DNA of 64,000 nucleotides, taken from the NCBI RefSeq assembly GCF_901933205.1, contig NC_044572.1:74893465-74957464 (forward strand). The letters run 5' to 3'. This document shows, one piece after another, positions 25,206 through 38,562 of the stretch. The notes under the pieces were generated by a model. That model was given only the letters and a program-made list of their open reading frames with translations. It ran no database searches and was not told the origin of the DNA. Numbering within the stretch: the stretch's first letter is position 1; every line of letters begins with the position of its first letter. The translations under genes were made by a program, and so were the position numbers. The stretch is from Camarhynchus parvulus. Lineage: Eukaryota > Chordata > Aves > Passeriformes > Thraupidae.

Positions 25206-26799
25206 CTGAAGCAAAGCATTTTTAAAAATAACTTTACAAAAACATATATATCTTCTTCCCTAAGCAAATAAAAATTCTAAATAAAAATTGGAAAAACAAT
25301 AGTATGAAATCTTCAAAAATATTTCTCCAGCTTAGTCTGCATGAAGATGATGAGCTAGTAAGACAAAGGTAAAGAAAGATAGAATGTGTTTGAAATAGAC
25401 CTGTATGTAAATCAGAAGTTACCAGAATATATTTGCAGGCCAGCTATGTGGCATATGCTAAAGCAAGAAACAAACTCAAAGTATCGAGCACATATTCTTC
25501 AGGGAAATCCCCTGAAAATTAATTCAGAGAAGTGCAGAACCCAATCAGTAATGACTGAATAATTTCAAAGACTTGATTTCTTTTATTCTCTCATTCTGAA
25601 ATTTAATATTTTTAAAGTGTTCTTCATCCAGAGACTTGTATTACAGCTTACTTGTGCTTCGCATTCAGAATCTAAATCATATTTCTTCAAATTTTAGGTG
25701 CATTTTTTTGTCTGGAATGAAAAAAGTGAACTCAGAACTAGTTTCACTGCAAAGCATTCATAGTTATTGCCTTCATATGTTTTATGCAGAGTTTGCTGAC
25801 TGTTAAAATCTAAGGAAACATAGAAATGTATGAATGATACTCTTCTGAGACAAATCATGGGGCCATATATTATTCTAACAGTTTATTTTTGGAACCACAA
25901 ACCATTTCGAAATAAGGCTATTAAATTTTTTTATATCTTCCTTGCAATTTATTTCAAAATTGAAAGAAGATATATGATAAATTAGGTGTCATGCTGGTTT
26001 TGTATACACCATACTTCAGTAAAATAAATAAATAAACAAACAAACTGGGCTGGTATACAACAAACCTTTTGTGTTACGGGACTTTTTGATTGTTGGTTTG
26101 GATATTTTTTTAATTACAAATCAAATATATCCTAGTAGCAAACAGCTTCTTCTGAACATTTGCAAGGTTAGTGTGACTTTTACTCTCCTGTATGGTGACC
26201 CAGATACCACAAGTTCCAACACATGGGAAAAAGGCAGAGGGTAAATATAGAAGCAATGCTCAGATGATGCCACTTACATGAGCTGCAGTGCCTCAGTTAA
26301 GGGTCTAACAATACTATGACTTTCAGATATAAAGGTATCAGCAATAAGAAGGGGGTACTTTTCCATTCTCCACATTTTTGGATACCAGGAGACATTGTTG
26401 AGTGATTTACCTGCGTAGTAACCTTTGAATAACCTTTGAATATGTATAATCTACCATTTTCTATTCACAGTTGCCTTTAGCAAGAAGCACTATTGAACAA
26501 TGACTTATTTAGTGTGAGTCTGGCTGCTAGTACCTTTACTGGGGGTAAACAATAGCATTTTATATAGATTTTTTTTTCAATAGGATATGGAAGAAAATAG
26601 ATTTATTCCATTGCAGGTTGATCTCCTGGATTTCTCTGCTCTTTTGCCCCCCAGTCCTATCAGCATTTGCATGTTTTGTACATTTTCTGATGAAACTCTC
26701 TGAACACCAACCTGATCCTCCTTATGTTAAACTAGAGTTCATTGTTTTATTTGTGGAAGTAGATTTATTTTTTGTCATACACCTTTATTAATCTATAAC

Positions 26800-27440
26800 A
26801 TTTTTCACATCTCATTTTGTCATTCTGTTGTTTGGGCCCCTAAAAGCTTTAGACGATTCTTTGCAATTTTCCTTGTTCTCTTAAATATCTTCATCAGCAA
26901 ACCAGCTCACCTTGCTGCTTGCCTCTTACTCAGGTTATTGATAAGGATATCAGCCAACACGAGGCCAGAACCAGTTAGAACCGAGGCTCTGGAGGGATTC
27001 CATTGATGACAAGCCTTACCACCACCCCTCCATTATGCAAAATAGCTCTTTACATCTATGGTCTGAATTAAACTATATTTAAATGCAGTGGCTGCTTATT
27101 TTTCTTAAAAGCCTGAGGTAAAGAAATTTATCTTAAAGTCTTTTGGAAATCTAAGGAAGACACAAGAACATGGTCACTCTCATCCAAATGTGCTGAAAAG
27201 TCAGGTGACTTTACAAATTTTGCGACATCAGATCTGTAAAAGAAAGGACTGCTGTGCCTTCCCAAGTACAGTATTCACCCAGATGTTCCCGATTTTTTTC
27301 CTTATTCTTTTTTTCTTTATCTTTATAAATACATATTAATAAGTCTGAAGTTGCTTAAATCCTGTTGAAACCTTTTGTAAGAACTAGCATTCACATTTGC
27401 CTCCCTTCAGTCCAGAGCTATCAACTAATTTTCCCTGAGA
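26800..27440 (-). mobile_element. Ancient CR1/L3-type LINE relic
   Basis: Read on the + strand, blocks occur in the order expected for the reverse complement of an old amniote CR1-type RT region: TTAAATATCTTCATCAGCAA, then TTATTGATAAGGATATC, GGGATTCCATTGATGAC, later TCTTTTGGAAATCTAAGG, and finally CATTCACATTTGCCTCCCTT followed by CAGTCC. On the minus strand the segment around 26925-27000 translates with remnants of the G-P-x-G...LFNIFIND region but with several stops. Divergence is much higher than in the other CR1 copies and spacing is altered, so this is an old insertion, possibly predating birds. The assignment rests on ordered short matches from memory. Confidence 0.68.
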
Positions 27441-28937
27441 GGTTATATATCATCATTAGCATTCATTTTTTTTCTTTCCATGAGTTCCTGTTAAGCTCTT
27501 AAGGGAGTGTCTTTGGATTCCTGTGATGGCTGTTGTGTGACTATTGAATGTTAGAAATACATTCCCTCAGAAGGCCAGCATATATATTTTGCATCCATTT
27601 ACCTACAGACCAAGGACAGAGATCCTTTCTAGCTTGTACAGCATTTTATGGGATTTCAGGTCTCAGTTACATCCAGTCAGAGAAATAGAGAAGGATGTTG
27701 GGATAAAGTGGCCTCTCCCCATGCACGCACAGGCCCCCAAGCCTGGAGAGGGAAAAAAAATGCAAAGTTCTGCTCGCTCGTGTTATAATTGTTGCTCTCT
27801 AATATGTGTACTACATACTGTCAGTTATTTTTGATTACATAAAAATTGACATAATAGAAAACCAGTTTGAGAGTCTAGCTATAGCTAAGAGAGCTCCTGT
27901 TGATGTGTGGGATAAGTTTGCTTTCTATGCACTGTACCTTTTCTCAATGGAATCATTTATTGTAGTCTGGTGTAATTTTCTGCCTTCAGGTGTAATTTAA
28001 GCAGTGAACATGTTTCTATAGACACACACCCACACTATATAGATTTTTTTGTAGTTAAAGAGATGAGAAGCAGAGAATTAAGTGAAATGGTGGTATTGGA
28101 TCCAACCCATTCTGCATTTAAATGTAAAAGAGAAATGAAATTGCTCTATCTATCGTAAGTGGATTGTCTTCATAGTCTCATAAAGATGAATTCACTGTTT
28201 TACTTGTACTCTGTGCAAAAAAGCATGAAAAGGAACTGCAAGTGATTTCTGAGTCACAATAACAAAAAAAAAAGGAAAAAAATCTAATTTGTTTAACAAT
28301 TTACGAAAACATCCATTTCCAAAATACAAGAATACAAAAACTATTGGTTTTATTAATTGCAACCATTGTGGGGATGGGGAGGAGAAATAAAGTTTACAAC
28401 ACTGACTAGCCAACAATAAACCTCTGACTTAATGTCACTAGTGAGTTTTCTCTCATGAGAAAAACTCAGGTTTTTCTGAAGATGACCTGTCTAGAAATAA
28501 CAAAATTTCACAGGGTATTGGATGATTTATCATCACATATAATTGTTCTGAATTACATTTTTTTATTTCATTTATTCCATGACTTTAGGAATCAGTTTTT
28601 TAGAATTAATTTCATAAGTAGATTTTTCACTCATTAAGCACAGAAAGCTTGAATCTGGTAGCTCATTTCAGGTTCAAAGCACTCCATTTTGCAAAGAAAG
28701 TAGAGAGTGAATAGGTAAAACTCTCAGTAATCCTAAAGGCCAAGTTTGACACACAAATTATATAACAATTGATATAAAAGTGCTGCAGGGGGCAGCTCTG
28801 AAAGGAGCAGCATAATGGCTGTAACTAATATAAAGTAAAAAATTAGAGCTGTAAAACCCTTGAAGGAATACTTAGTTTTTTCATGTGAAATTTTTTTTCA
28901 ACATGAAACACTGTGACTTTTACCCTGTATACATAGA

Positions 28938-29060
28938 TGTACATGCATACATATATATACACATACATATACATACATATACACATATACATCATACATA
29001 CACATTGCTATATAAATATTTATTTATCTGTTTATTTATTTATTTAATTATTTATTTTAA
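28938..29060. repeat. Compound CATA/TTTA microsatellite
   Basis: Imperfect ACATATAC/CATACATA units (about 28938-29008) are followed by imperfect TTTA units (about 29015-29060). The 127-codon frame across it (28885-29268) begins with a Tyr/Thr/His/Ile repeat made by this microsatellite and is not a gene. Confidence 0.85.
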
Positions 29061-31709
29061 AATCAATACTTGTAGGAATCCCAAAGTGAAGGAAAAATTT
29101 TGGAAGCTGCAAAAAAATAATTTGACAGTACGTAATTGTTGTCCTACTGTATTGGCCACATATATGTTTCTGAAGTTATACCAATTGAGTATCATGTCCA
29201 AACAGAAGCAGCAGAGTGAGTTTATTAACCTCTATTGCATGAATATGATTGCTTACAAGACTAACTAATGTTTCTAGTAAGAAAATAAGTAAAGTTAAAA
29301 ATAAATTTCTATGGCAGTCTGAAGTTTGATGACATTTTTTAAAAGCCAAGAATTATATTGAATAGTTTATAAAATTTAACCTATAATACTGAATTTTTAA
29401 CTATTAAAGTTTTGTGTTGGGAGCTGTCCTTTTTGCCAGATTTGTACAGTGACAAGCAAAATGAAATTTGACTGGAATATCATTATCAAGAAATAACATT
29501 AGTGCAATAGGTATCCTTCTTGATCGACTGAGAAATATATGTGCTTCTTGTGTGCGTGTAATTGTTTGGAAATTATACTTAAAATATACTTGTTCATCCT
29601 GTTGGAAAGATTTACGCAATAAAATTACTTCTATCTTAAATCTATTTGTTAGTATTAAAAGGAGAACATTTCTACCATAATAGTTTATCTTTTTCTGTTT
29701 TTTCATGTTCAGTGACAGAAAATCAGAATCTTACTTACAATTTTCTCAAGTAAAATTCTTAAATATGCATAAGTATTTTTAAAAAAATGGAGTAAATAAT
29801 CAAGAATCAGTAGAGTGCTTTGGACTTACTAAAATCCTATGGAAAATCAAGTTTTTAGGAACAGTTCATGGGCAGGACTAACACAAAAGATACTGGTTCA
29901 GATTCAGAAATGCTGTACTCTATATCAAAACTTTGGGCATTTGTGCCTACCTATATCTACTAAAAATCTAGCCTAGAGTTTTATACATAGAGAAAAGATG
30001 AAGGAGAAAAATTGTCTTGCACTTTACAGCACTTAAAAAGAGACAAAAATTGCTGACCACTCATACTTTTATCTGAAACATCTTCTCGTATATAGAAATA
30101 AGCTCAAAGATCAATACAAAGCATGCTAAACAGCTGATTAACTGTCTCTCTCTTTGTCATGGCTCTTGTCTGAAACAACTTTTATGTCCCTAAATACTAG
30201 ATTGCCTTCAAAGCTGTGATTTTTTTACACATATAAGAGGACAGAAAATAAAATGTCTTTTTAAATTGTCCACGTACCTCTTTTTCCTTTTGAAAGGTTT
30301 TCTTTTCTCCTCCGCCATCTACCAGGACACTCAGAAGGCAAATTGGATTTTAGGATTAAAGGAAAATGAAGGGTCAGAAATAATGCTGTGTGCAGAATCT
30401 GACTACTTATGTAGCCCAAGCTGTGTAAACAAATCAGCAAATTTGAAGTCTTTGAAGAAAATAACACAATAAACACTGCCTGAGTATATAGTGTATCTAG
30501 TTGGCCAGCTCAATTATAAAGAACTATTGTGTGCCCAGCAAACACATACGAACAAAAATGAAAATGCAATTCAGTGTTTTCTGGGTGGGTTGGTTTGTTT
30601 TACAAACAGGACATGTGGCTCACGGTGAGACTGTTGGTTAACACGGACCACTGGCTTGGGGTCCAGCTGGATAATTCTTTCCAGGAAGGCACACCAATGC
30701 TAATGAAATCTCACATATAAAGCTGTGAATTGACAGCAAAGGCCATTCTCAAACCACCAGGAAAAGGCAGTTTCACTCCTCAAACCCAGGGGGCAAGAGG
30801 GGAGACACCATGTGGAAGCAAACCGGGCAGGGGTGCAGGGAAGAGGTGCAGATGGCAACAGTGAATTAATTAAAAGACAAACTTGGGAAAACAGTGATCA
30901 AAGCAACACTTTATCCACATCGAGATTTATCTCTGAAAGAGTACCCTAGCACAGAAATTAAAACCTCTGACTGGTGAGTTCTTTGGAAATTCTGTTTAGC
31001 TACTCTTTAGATTTAGTGCTTTCACAATGCAATTACTGATAAACTAGAGTCTATGCCAAATCAGTGTGTAACAAGTATGTCATTAGAAGTTTCAAAAAAC
31101 CCAATCACTTTGTTCCTAGAAAAAGATGATTCATCTTCAAACGGTTGACAATCTTGTTTAGCTGTTATGAGTGGCAAAAACTGATCTGCTATAGCCACTT
31201 AAATGCAAAAGAAAAAGTTTGTTTCTTTATAATAATTAATGTGATTGAACTTTTTATTGTTCTTACCAATCTATCACACGTTTCCTTTATCTATTTTATT
31301 AATTTCTGCTATCAATGGTTTTTTTCTTTAGTTTTCACAAAATTCAGCAAGTGGTTATTTTTCCTGATCTGTGATATCAGCCCATAATTCATTTTGAGCT
31401 GTGTTCCCAGTTAGTGAGTTGTTGGTTTATTTTCTGTTTAAAATTCAGAGAAGACTGAGGCCTAACAAAAATTTTGGTACTCAATCACAGGTTTATGTAT
31501 TCAGGCTGACTTTTTTTTAAAGATAAATTCTTCAGGCACCATATTCTTTATAACTCATCTACCAGGTTTTCAGCTATTTTGCATGCAGTATAACATGAGG
31601 TTTTTTTCCGTAGGACTGTTTTTCCCTTAACAGTTCCATAGTGGTTCTGTGGCAGCTTCTACAGTCTCTGTCATGGAAAAAGAATATCTACTTACACAGG
31701 CGTAGCAGG

Positions 31710-31806
31710 TTGATTTGGGGTCTGTGTTTTGTTTGTTTGTGGTGTGGGGTGTTTTGTTGTCATTTGGGGTTTTTTTGTTTGCTTGTTTCCGGGTTTTTTT
31801 TTGTGA
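31710..31806 (+). repeat. G/T-rich low-complexity tract
   Basis: Almost 100 bp nearly free of A and C on the + strand, with four GGGG or GGG runs separated by T-rich spacers. The opposite strand gives the Pro/Thr/Lys/Asn-rich 61-codon frame seen here. Confidence 0.75.
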
Positions 31807-31994
31807 GATATAGCTGAAATTAGGAAATCCTTAATCCCTTTCATCATTTGCCACATCAAGTCAAGTCTGAGACTCATCTAATTCATCCTTTTGAAGACAC
31901 TCAGCCTTACCACAATGTCAAAGTTCACACTGATCTTTTTTTGTGCCATACCTGTTTTATTTCTGACTTACTTAAAGGTAAACTTGTCTCATTT

Positions 31995-32028
31995 CCAGTT
32001 GTACCTCCAGTTGTACCTCCAGTTGTAC
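31995..32028. repeat. 12-bp tandem repeat, 2.8 copies
   Basis: The unit CCAGTTGTACCT occurs at 31995-32006 and 32007-32018 and most of a third unit follows at 32019-32028, all identical where present. Identity suggests recent expansion. Confidence 0.9.
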
Positions 32029-33374
32029 TAGTTTTGCACACATCTCTGCCTGTCTTCATGTATCCCCAGAAATCTCCACAATAGGCACTTTTAAGTCTCT
32101 GACATGTAATGAAAGAAGAATTTAGCATAAAAAAGTCAGTATTTTTCTCATACAGGTTACCAGTTACTAACTAAAATTAAAACCAAAATCTACAAGCCTA
32201 CAAACCTAAAGTACCAGTATATCATCACATGCAAACAAGTCTGTAAATAGTTCCTAAAAAAATCTTCACTAGTATGTGAATCAGAGCTAAGTTGTCCTAG
32301 AGGTAGGATCTAAGTGCTATTATGTTATTAATTAGGCCTGCTCACCATGAGAAAAAAGGCTTTCAGAATTTGACTTGATCAGGAAAGTGGTTGTGAGCTA
32401 TGCACTGGCATCATGAATTGTAAAATGGAAAGAAGTTATAGCAACAAAAAAAAAAACCACTAATGAAAACAGATAATTAGTGTGAAACAGCTGGTTAGGG
32501 CATGCTTCTGCACAAATTTCAAGCTTTAAAATGTGCTACATTAAGAAACCTGATGCAGTTTTTAAGAAAGGACTTACCTATTTTTTATTCTGACTAGGAC
32601 AAAAGATGGACATTTGAAGTAAAGTTTAGATAACAAAATAACATCAGCAAAATTATTTAGAAGAGCCATTTTTGTTGTTTTCTGACACATGTGAAAGAAA
32701 TAATAAGAAAATACCTTCACAAATGCATAATCTCTTATTAGCTAAACTAGGAAATAGCAATGATTCAGTCACACCTGTCATTCTTTAGCATTATATTCAG
32801 GGAAAAGAAAAATAACAAAGAAAAAAATAATTTTACTATCATGATTTCAGGACACAGCTCATCATCTGCAAAATTTTTATTCCCAAGTTCTAGAAGTGTG
32901 CAAGTGACAGTACTTACATTGGAAATGGCCTGAGAAATGGATCTAAGCTATACCGTAAGGCAAATCAAAAGGGGTTGTTTAGTTTTTCCCAGAGGCAACA
33001 GCAAGAAGAGTGTCAAGATAAGTAAACCCAGCATTGTTCTCCCATTTCTCTTTGCCTTCAAGCACTATACTCATTTCTGTAATTTACTGTCAATTCTAAA
33101 GACAGATAATAATGGAGCAGCATGGGTAAATATCACAGTGATACAGGTGGAGAAAGGTTGAAGATTTTTTTGCCCAAACATTGTTAAATTATTTTTACAT
33201 CCAAATCTTTGAAACAGTTATATTAAGTAGACAGACAATTTTATTTGAATATAATAGGAGAAAAAATTACAGTTTATGCAACTGAGCTACAGTACACCAC
33301 TGCATGTTCTACATCCTGTACACAAGTGTTCCCCCTTGCAAACAAAGGACACATTTACTTTTTCCATTTCCTCA

Positions 33375-33480
33375 GCAAGTTGTGGGAGTTCTTTGTTTTG
33401 ATTTTTGGTTTTTTGGGTTCTTGTTGTTTTCTTTTTTCTTTTTTTCTATTTTAAAAATTTTTATGAGGTGGGTTTTTTTT
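33375..33480 (+). repeat. T/G-rich low-complexity tract
   Basis: The + strand is mostly T with G blocks (GGTTTTTTGGG and similar). The 69- and 66-codon frames over it are Phe-rich translations of this tract and not genes. Confidence 0.65.
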
Positions 33481-36454
33481 AGCGTTTCAAGAGAAATTAC
33501 TTAGAAGGGCATAACAATATGGAGTATTTATTGTTAACTTAAAATATTCTATTCTTTCTTCATGGTTTATATTAGCCATAGAAAAGAGTCATTCCAAGCC
33601 TTACAAATCTTTCTAGGAAAGTAGAGTGATCTTTCAAAATTTACAGTTGAACTAGTGAACAGCAAAGTGGCATTCATATTAGTGTTGTTCATACTATGAA
33701 CCTTTTAGGAAAGCCCATTCTACTGTGTGGCAAGATATCAACTCTTTCAAGACTGCGTCAGAAGCCAATCCTGATCATGAAAGAAGACCATTACATTTTT
33801 GAACAAAAAGTAGTTCCACTTGAGGACACTGTGTCATGTTCTCTATAGTTGTGTGCTTTGATGGGAGCAACCTGTGATTGGTGCCAAAATGAGGAATGTC
33901 ACAAAATGATAAGACATTTAAAATTTGACATTCTTCTGATTAGAAATCAGTGTTTGGTTTAGGCATATGTTATGTGTTTCACAGACACCAGTGGAGAGTG
34001 TTTAATATCAACCATTTCATAAATGATCCATTAGGGTCAAACTTCATGGTGACTCCTGGGAGAAGTATGTGTTTATATCTTTGCCATTCACTCACTCAGC
34101 TTTCTATCCTGCTGGGAATTAAGAGCTGTAAATTCTCCAGATAGCTGTTTATAGTCAATGAGAACCTGAGATGACTGTGACGGGATGTTGGCAGCTGCAA
34201 TTCCAACCTGTCCACTGCAGGAGGACCCCATCCCCTCTTTCAGAATCTCTCAGCTTTGATTGTAGGCTGGCTGTTTTTGGGGAGAAAAGGGGGAATTGTA
34301 CTGAACCACGTTTATCATTGTTTTGGTATCAAACCCTTTCTGAAATTTGTCATTTTGTATGTAAATAGCGTTTTGCCTCTTCCAGACTACTTTATGTCCC
34401 ATACAAGAGCCATCTTCTGTCATCTTTATTGATAATTTGCTAGCTTCAGAATGATATTTTTACTAATGATGAATTAAAGCACATCATCTTCCAAACAATT
34501 CCGAGCTTCAGAAAAGTTCATACTGAAAGCCAAATTTGAAGTGTGACATTTGTGGCTATTTCTTGAAGGGCCTGACATTTCCTGTAGGACAAGCTGCTCT
34601 TTAGAGCCCAGCTGATAAATGTGACATCAGTCAATTAAAGAAAAAATAACAGAGATGTGTAATCAGAGAAATTACAATGTAATCATGCAAGCCAAGGTAT
34701 TCTAGATGAGAAAAAATATTAACTATTAAAATCAAAATTACATTCTGTGACAGAAACAATCTAGTATAGTAGTGGATGTATAACTGTGTAAGAAAACATA
34801 ATTTTTGCAACTAACTAACATGTATTTAAAAGGAAAGAAACAAGGATAAACCTGTTAACACTTTTCAAAGTTTTGGAAGAAATAAATCAGAGATCAAAGC
34901 CTACTGACACTGGTGTCAAAACAGGATGAAATCATCCGTGTCAAAATAAAGATGACACCATTTTTAGCTCTAGTTTTCCCATTTTATGCTTGTACTTATT
35001 TGTCCTTATGATTTCATTAGCTTGTCTAATGGACCTTTTTTCCTTAGTAATATTTGTGCCAAACCAATGTAACTCTACAACAAAATCTCTCTTATTTTCT
35101 CATTAGAGGAATTAGGATTTTTCTTTGTATTTCACTATGTAACAAATTTCCTTTACCTTGGATCATCCCCATGGGCAGGTGCAGAACTTACCAAACTGTT
35201 GTATCAATTATCTTTCTATTAGCTTTATACAGGTCATATTTCCTCTGGAATTTTAGCAGATCTTCCCTTTATTCAGGTACACCTAAGGCAAGTTGGGGTT
35301 TTAATTAGTTCATTATACTATATGCAGGAATCATCTGGTTATCCTCTCTTAAATCCTTCCCATACAGTTTAGAACACTCACTCTTTTTCTTCACCAATTT
35401 TACATGTGTTCTTGATTTATGCATATAGGATATAGTAAATGATATAAGCATATATGTATCTCAAGTGCACCTAGTTTTCCTAAGAGTTTTAATTTCTTTG
35501 TAAAATGGCCTCCACTTAGAATTATTATGTCAATGACTTTGTGTCATCTGAGTTATAAATTTTTTTTTTCCAGATAGCTCACGTAAATATGCATAAATAT
35601 GTGCAGGATATTGATTTTCATTTCCCCTGAAGTACCTTATTAAAATATTTCAAGTGAATTATTCTTCCTCTGCAAATACATTTTGGGGTCTATCAATGAG
35701 AACATATCAGTCTTTTCATAGGCTGAAAGAGAGACAGTAAGCACTGCCAATGATATTATTTTTACTTTGGTATTTAGCCCAAATGGCTCTAGATATTTCA
35801 GGGAAGCTAAAAAGAGGAAAAATTGGTTTACATTTTCCTGTCCATTAAAGAACGAAGACATCAGCAATCTACATATCCTCCAAGCAGGAAATCTAAGAGA
35901 CAAAGATGTCATATACAGGGTGCTGTTACTTTTATCAGAATTGCACTGTTCTTCATTTGAATTATTCCTCAATAATTAAAATAAAACAAGTACTCCTGCC
36001 TTTTTCCATAGGGATTTGAGAAGATCCATCAGGTTTCTTTATTTTTAAGATAACATATTTGTTGATGAAGATCAGCACAGATACTCAGATAGATTATTAT
36101 TGATCCAGATCTATAGGTCAGCTGATGTGGATGTTATTTTCAGACTAGAGCTATGACAATGTCTCTGGTTTAAAGATCTTATAGACTGCATTAGAATGCA
36201 GGCTTCTAGCCTGGCATGGACTCAGTAAATTCATTGATTCCTCATTGTCATGTAAAATGCAGTTCTAAGATAAAAAAGTAATGATTTCTTTTGTCCTTAT
36301 AAAGACTTATAAAGCCAGGAAAAGAAAAAAAAAGCTCTAATCAGTTTATGCCATTTTTAGATGTATGCATTTTTGCTGCTTCCCCTCCAGAACTAGCACT
36401 GTAAGGTTGCTTTGCTTTGCTGTACTTTGTATCAACTGGTAAGCACAGGTCAAA

Positions 36455-36488
36455 TGTAAACATGTTAATTATTGATCTCCATGACAAC
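36455..36488. promoter_or_regulatory. Candidate transcription-factor motif cluster
   Basis: Within 34 bp there is a forkhead-type core TGTAAACA (36455-36462), GTTAATTATTGAT (36464-36476), which matches 11 of 13 positions of the HNF1-type palindrome, and CCATGACAAC (36479-36488), one change from an RFX X-box half. The motif definitions are established; that the sites are used here is inference. AT-rich DNA makes forkhead and homeodomain matches common by chance. Confidence 0.3.
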
Positions 36489-38473
36489 ATTCCATTACCT
36501 ATCTCAGCCTAAAATAGTTTATCAAATTGAGTAATCTCAGTAGGGTTTTTTGACTGCATGATGCAAAAACTGTGCCACACAGTGAGAAACAATATAGCAA
36601 TTCTATTAACTCACATGGAGGAAAACAAGTGTGAAACTGAATGCATTTACAGCGGATAAGAAAACTGTATTATTTACCAGTGTGTCTAATCAACCATGTT
36701 TGATAACATAAAATAAGAATTCCCAACTCATTTAAAGAAAGATAAAGGAGAAATTAAATGCAAAGTCTTTATGTAGAGCTCTTTCTGTAACATCAAATGG
36801 TTTTAGTCAACTGTGTAGATGGTACAACAATTGAAATGCTTGTCAAGTGCAACTCACCCTCAACAAGAGGTTTTTCAACGGGCATAGAGGAAGATTTCCC
36901 TAATTAAGACAATTTTCATTTTCAATGTACTTTTTTTCTGTGTTTCATTGAATACAAAATTTAAAATTACACTCTAAATTATAGTAAACAGTTGACTTCA
37001 TAAAAAATAAGATGTGTCAGATTTGCCAGAATTATATTGTTTTCCTGAATTGCATTGACTTAAATAAAACTACTGATGTACCCAAAATATAATAAGCTGA
37101 CATTTGAAAAAAAGGAGCTTTGCTAAAAGAGGGATGTTGAAAAGATGTTTTCTTTAGGGATGGTAGATGGTAGCCAAATAGGTTACACTTTGCATTTTGC
37201 AATATGACATTGCATGACAGTTTCTGTTACTTTGTTAGATGCTGATATAATTTGTTCAGTTTTCAAAGCTATGGTTTGATCCAGTGACTTTGCTTAGTTT
37301 GAGAGCACTACACAATTTTTAAATTTTCTTTTAATAAGTACTTTTACTGTACTAACTCTTTCCTTGAAGCATTCAGGAAATTCCATTACCTTTTTCACTT
37401 TACTAATAGCCTTTAGTGAACTGGACAAGCCAATGTTTGTTGCAAATGAGGATACCTTAAATGTCTTGCTTTACCATTAAACTTTACAGAGCGTGAACAA
37501 AAGCTGCACCACGGTGGCAGTGACAGTTTTTTCCAAAAATGAATGCAGTAGAAATTTTTCCACTGTAACTAGTCTGAAATATTTTTAATTGCAAAATATA
37601 GTAAGAAGAAAAAAAAAAGGCAGAGCCACACAGTCTTGTACATAATGGAATGAGCAAGCCTAAGAGGTGTTATTGATCACAATATTGCTTGCATCAAATT
37701 GTGTTGGCTCAGCCTGCCTTTAAAAGCAGTTGTCACATTGAGTTCTCATCTGTCTTTGTCACTTTTCTTCATTTCATTAAGGTACTGCCTGCAAGCTAAG
37801 GACGGGGTAAGAACACTGCACTGCAGTTTCATTCCTTAATTCTTTTAGAACCAACATCACTAGCTCTTTGGTAGTGAGCTCCCACTGGACTGTCATGCTC
37901 TCATTTTGGCAATGAACCTTCCATCTTGGAGGTATGGATCACAGAAAGCATCAAAATGCACTGTGAGTATTACAAGTTCCAGTGATGAATGCAAGTAAAG
38001 GAAGAAATTTCAATATGCCATCTTCTATTCACAGCAGCTATTGCTTGAAAGTATATGTAAACTCAGGGGTCTCATGTACTTGGAATAGACAGATATCTAA
38101 AAACAGATGGTTGTCAATAAGTCAGATATTTCTTCACAAGTGATAACACCTGGTAAATTTTCTATTAATGCTCAATTTTCAGATGTAGTTTGACAAATTT
38201 TGGCCTTTTGCCACATATCTAGTAGTGACTGTTGCTTTACTTTCCTGTATAAGCCTTGTGAGGCACACAGCTGTGCCATTAAGGCAAAACGTGGAATGGA
38301 AAATATAATAGTTACTTCCTAATGGAAGATCTTCAATGTATAGTTTAACAAATTAAAGAGTGAGGATACTTATACATTACAGTTCATTAAATACTTTCAG
38401 ACTGCAGGTTTTTTATTCAGACTAGAATAACCATTTTGCTCTGCTTCTTTACTTAAAGAATTCACACTTACTG

Positions 38474-38486
38474 TAATTATGCAAAT
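38474..38486. promoter_or_regulatory. Overlapping TAATTA and POU octamer motif
   Basis: TAATTATGCAAAT contains the exact octamer ATGCAAAT bound by POU factors, overlapping a TAATTA homeodomain core. It lies 14 bp upstream of the spaced 21-bp duplication. Function is not shown by the sequence. Confidence 0.3.
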
Positions 38487-38499
38487 AGGACTTTATTTC

Positions 38500-38562
38500 A
38501 TTAGAGGTTAGGCATATGTAGATATTATATATATAATATATATTAGAGGTTAGGCATATGTA
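38500..38562. repeat. 21-bp direct repeat around an AT spacer
   Basis: The 21 bp at 38500-38520 recur exactly at 38542-38562, with a 21-bp spacer of alternating A and T between them, so the period is 42 bp. Perfect identity implies a recent duplication. The arms contain AGAGGTTAGGCATATG. Confidence 0.95.

Larger units (their letters stand above)
23304..26799. other. AT-rich non-coding DNA, no gene recognised
   Basis: This stretch holds a TA microsatellite (23543-23575), a short palindrome with an E-box at 24358-24370, and the window's longest reading frame (24818-25225, 135 codons), judged non-coding. A G/T-rich tract lies at 25155-25205. An ATAA/AAAC short tandem tract occurs near 26020-26045. 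Confidence 0.55.

Noticed and set aside
24818..25225. Longest open frame in the window, 135 codons, + strand, with a splice-acceptor-like TCTCTCTGTTTTTCAG just upstream
   Set aside because: No recognisable domain; the end of the frame is the translation of a G/T-rich tract, an overlapping 101-codon frame exists, and a TAA lies just upstream in frame. The length is plausible by chance in 64 kb read in six frames.
28885..29268. 127-codon frame with a Tyr/Thr/His/Ile repeat
   Set aside because: It is produced by the CATA/TTTA microsatellite.
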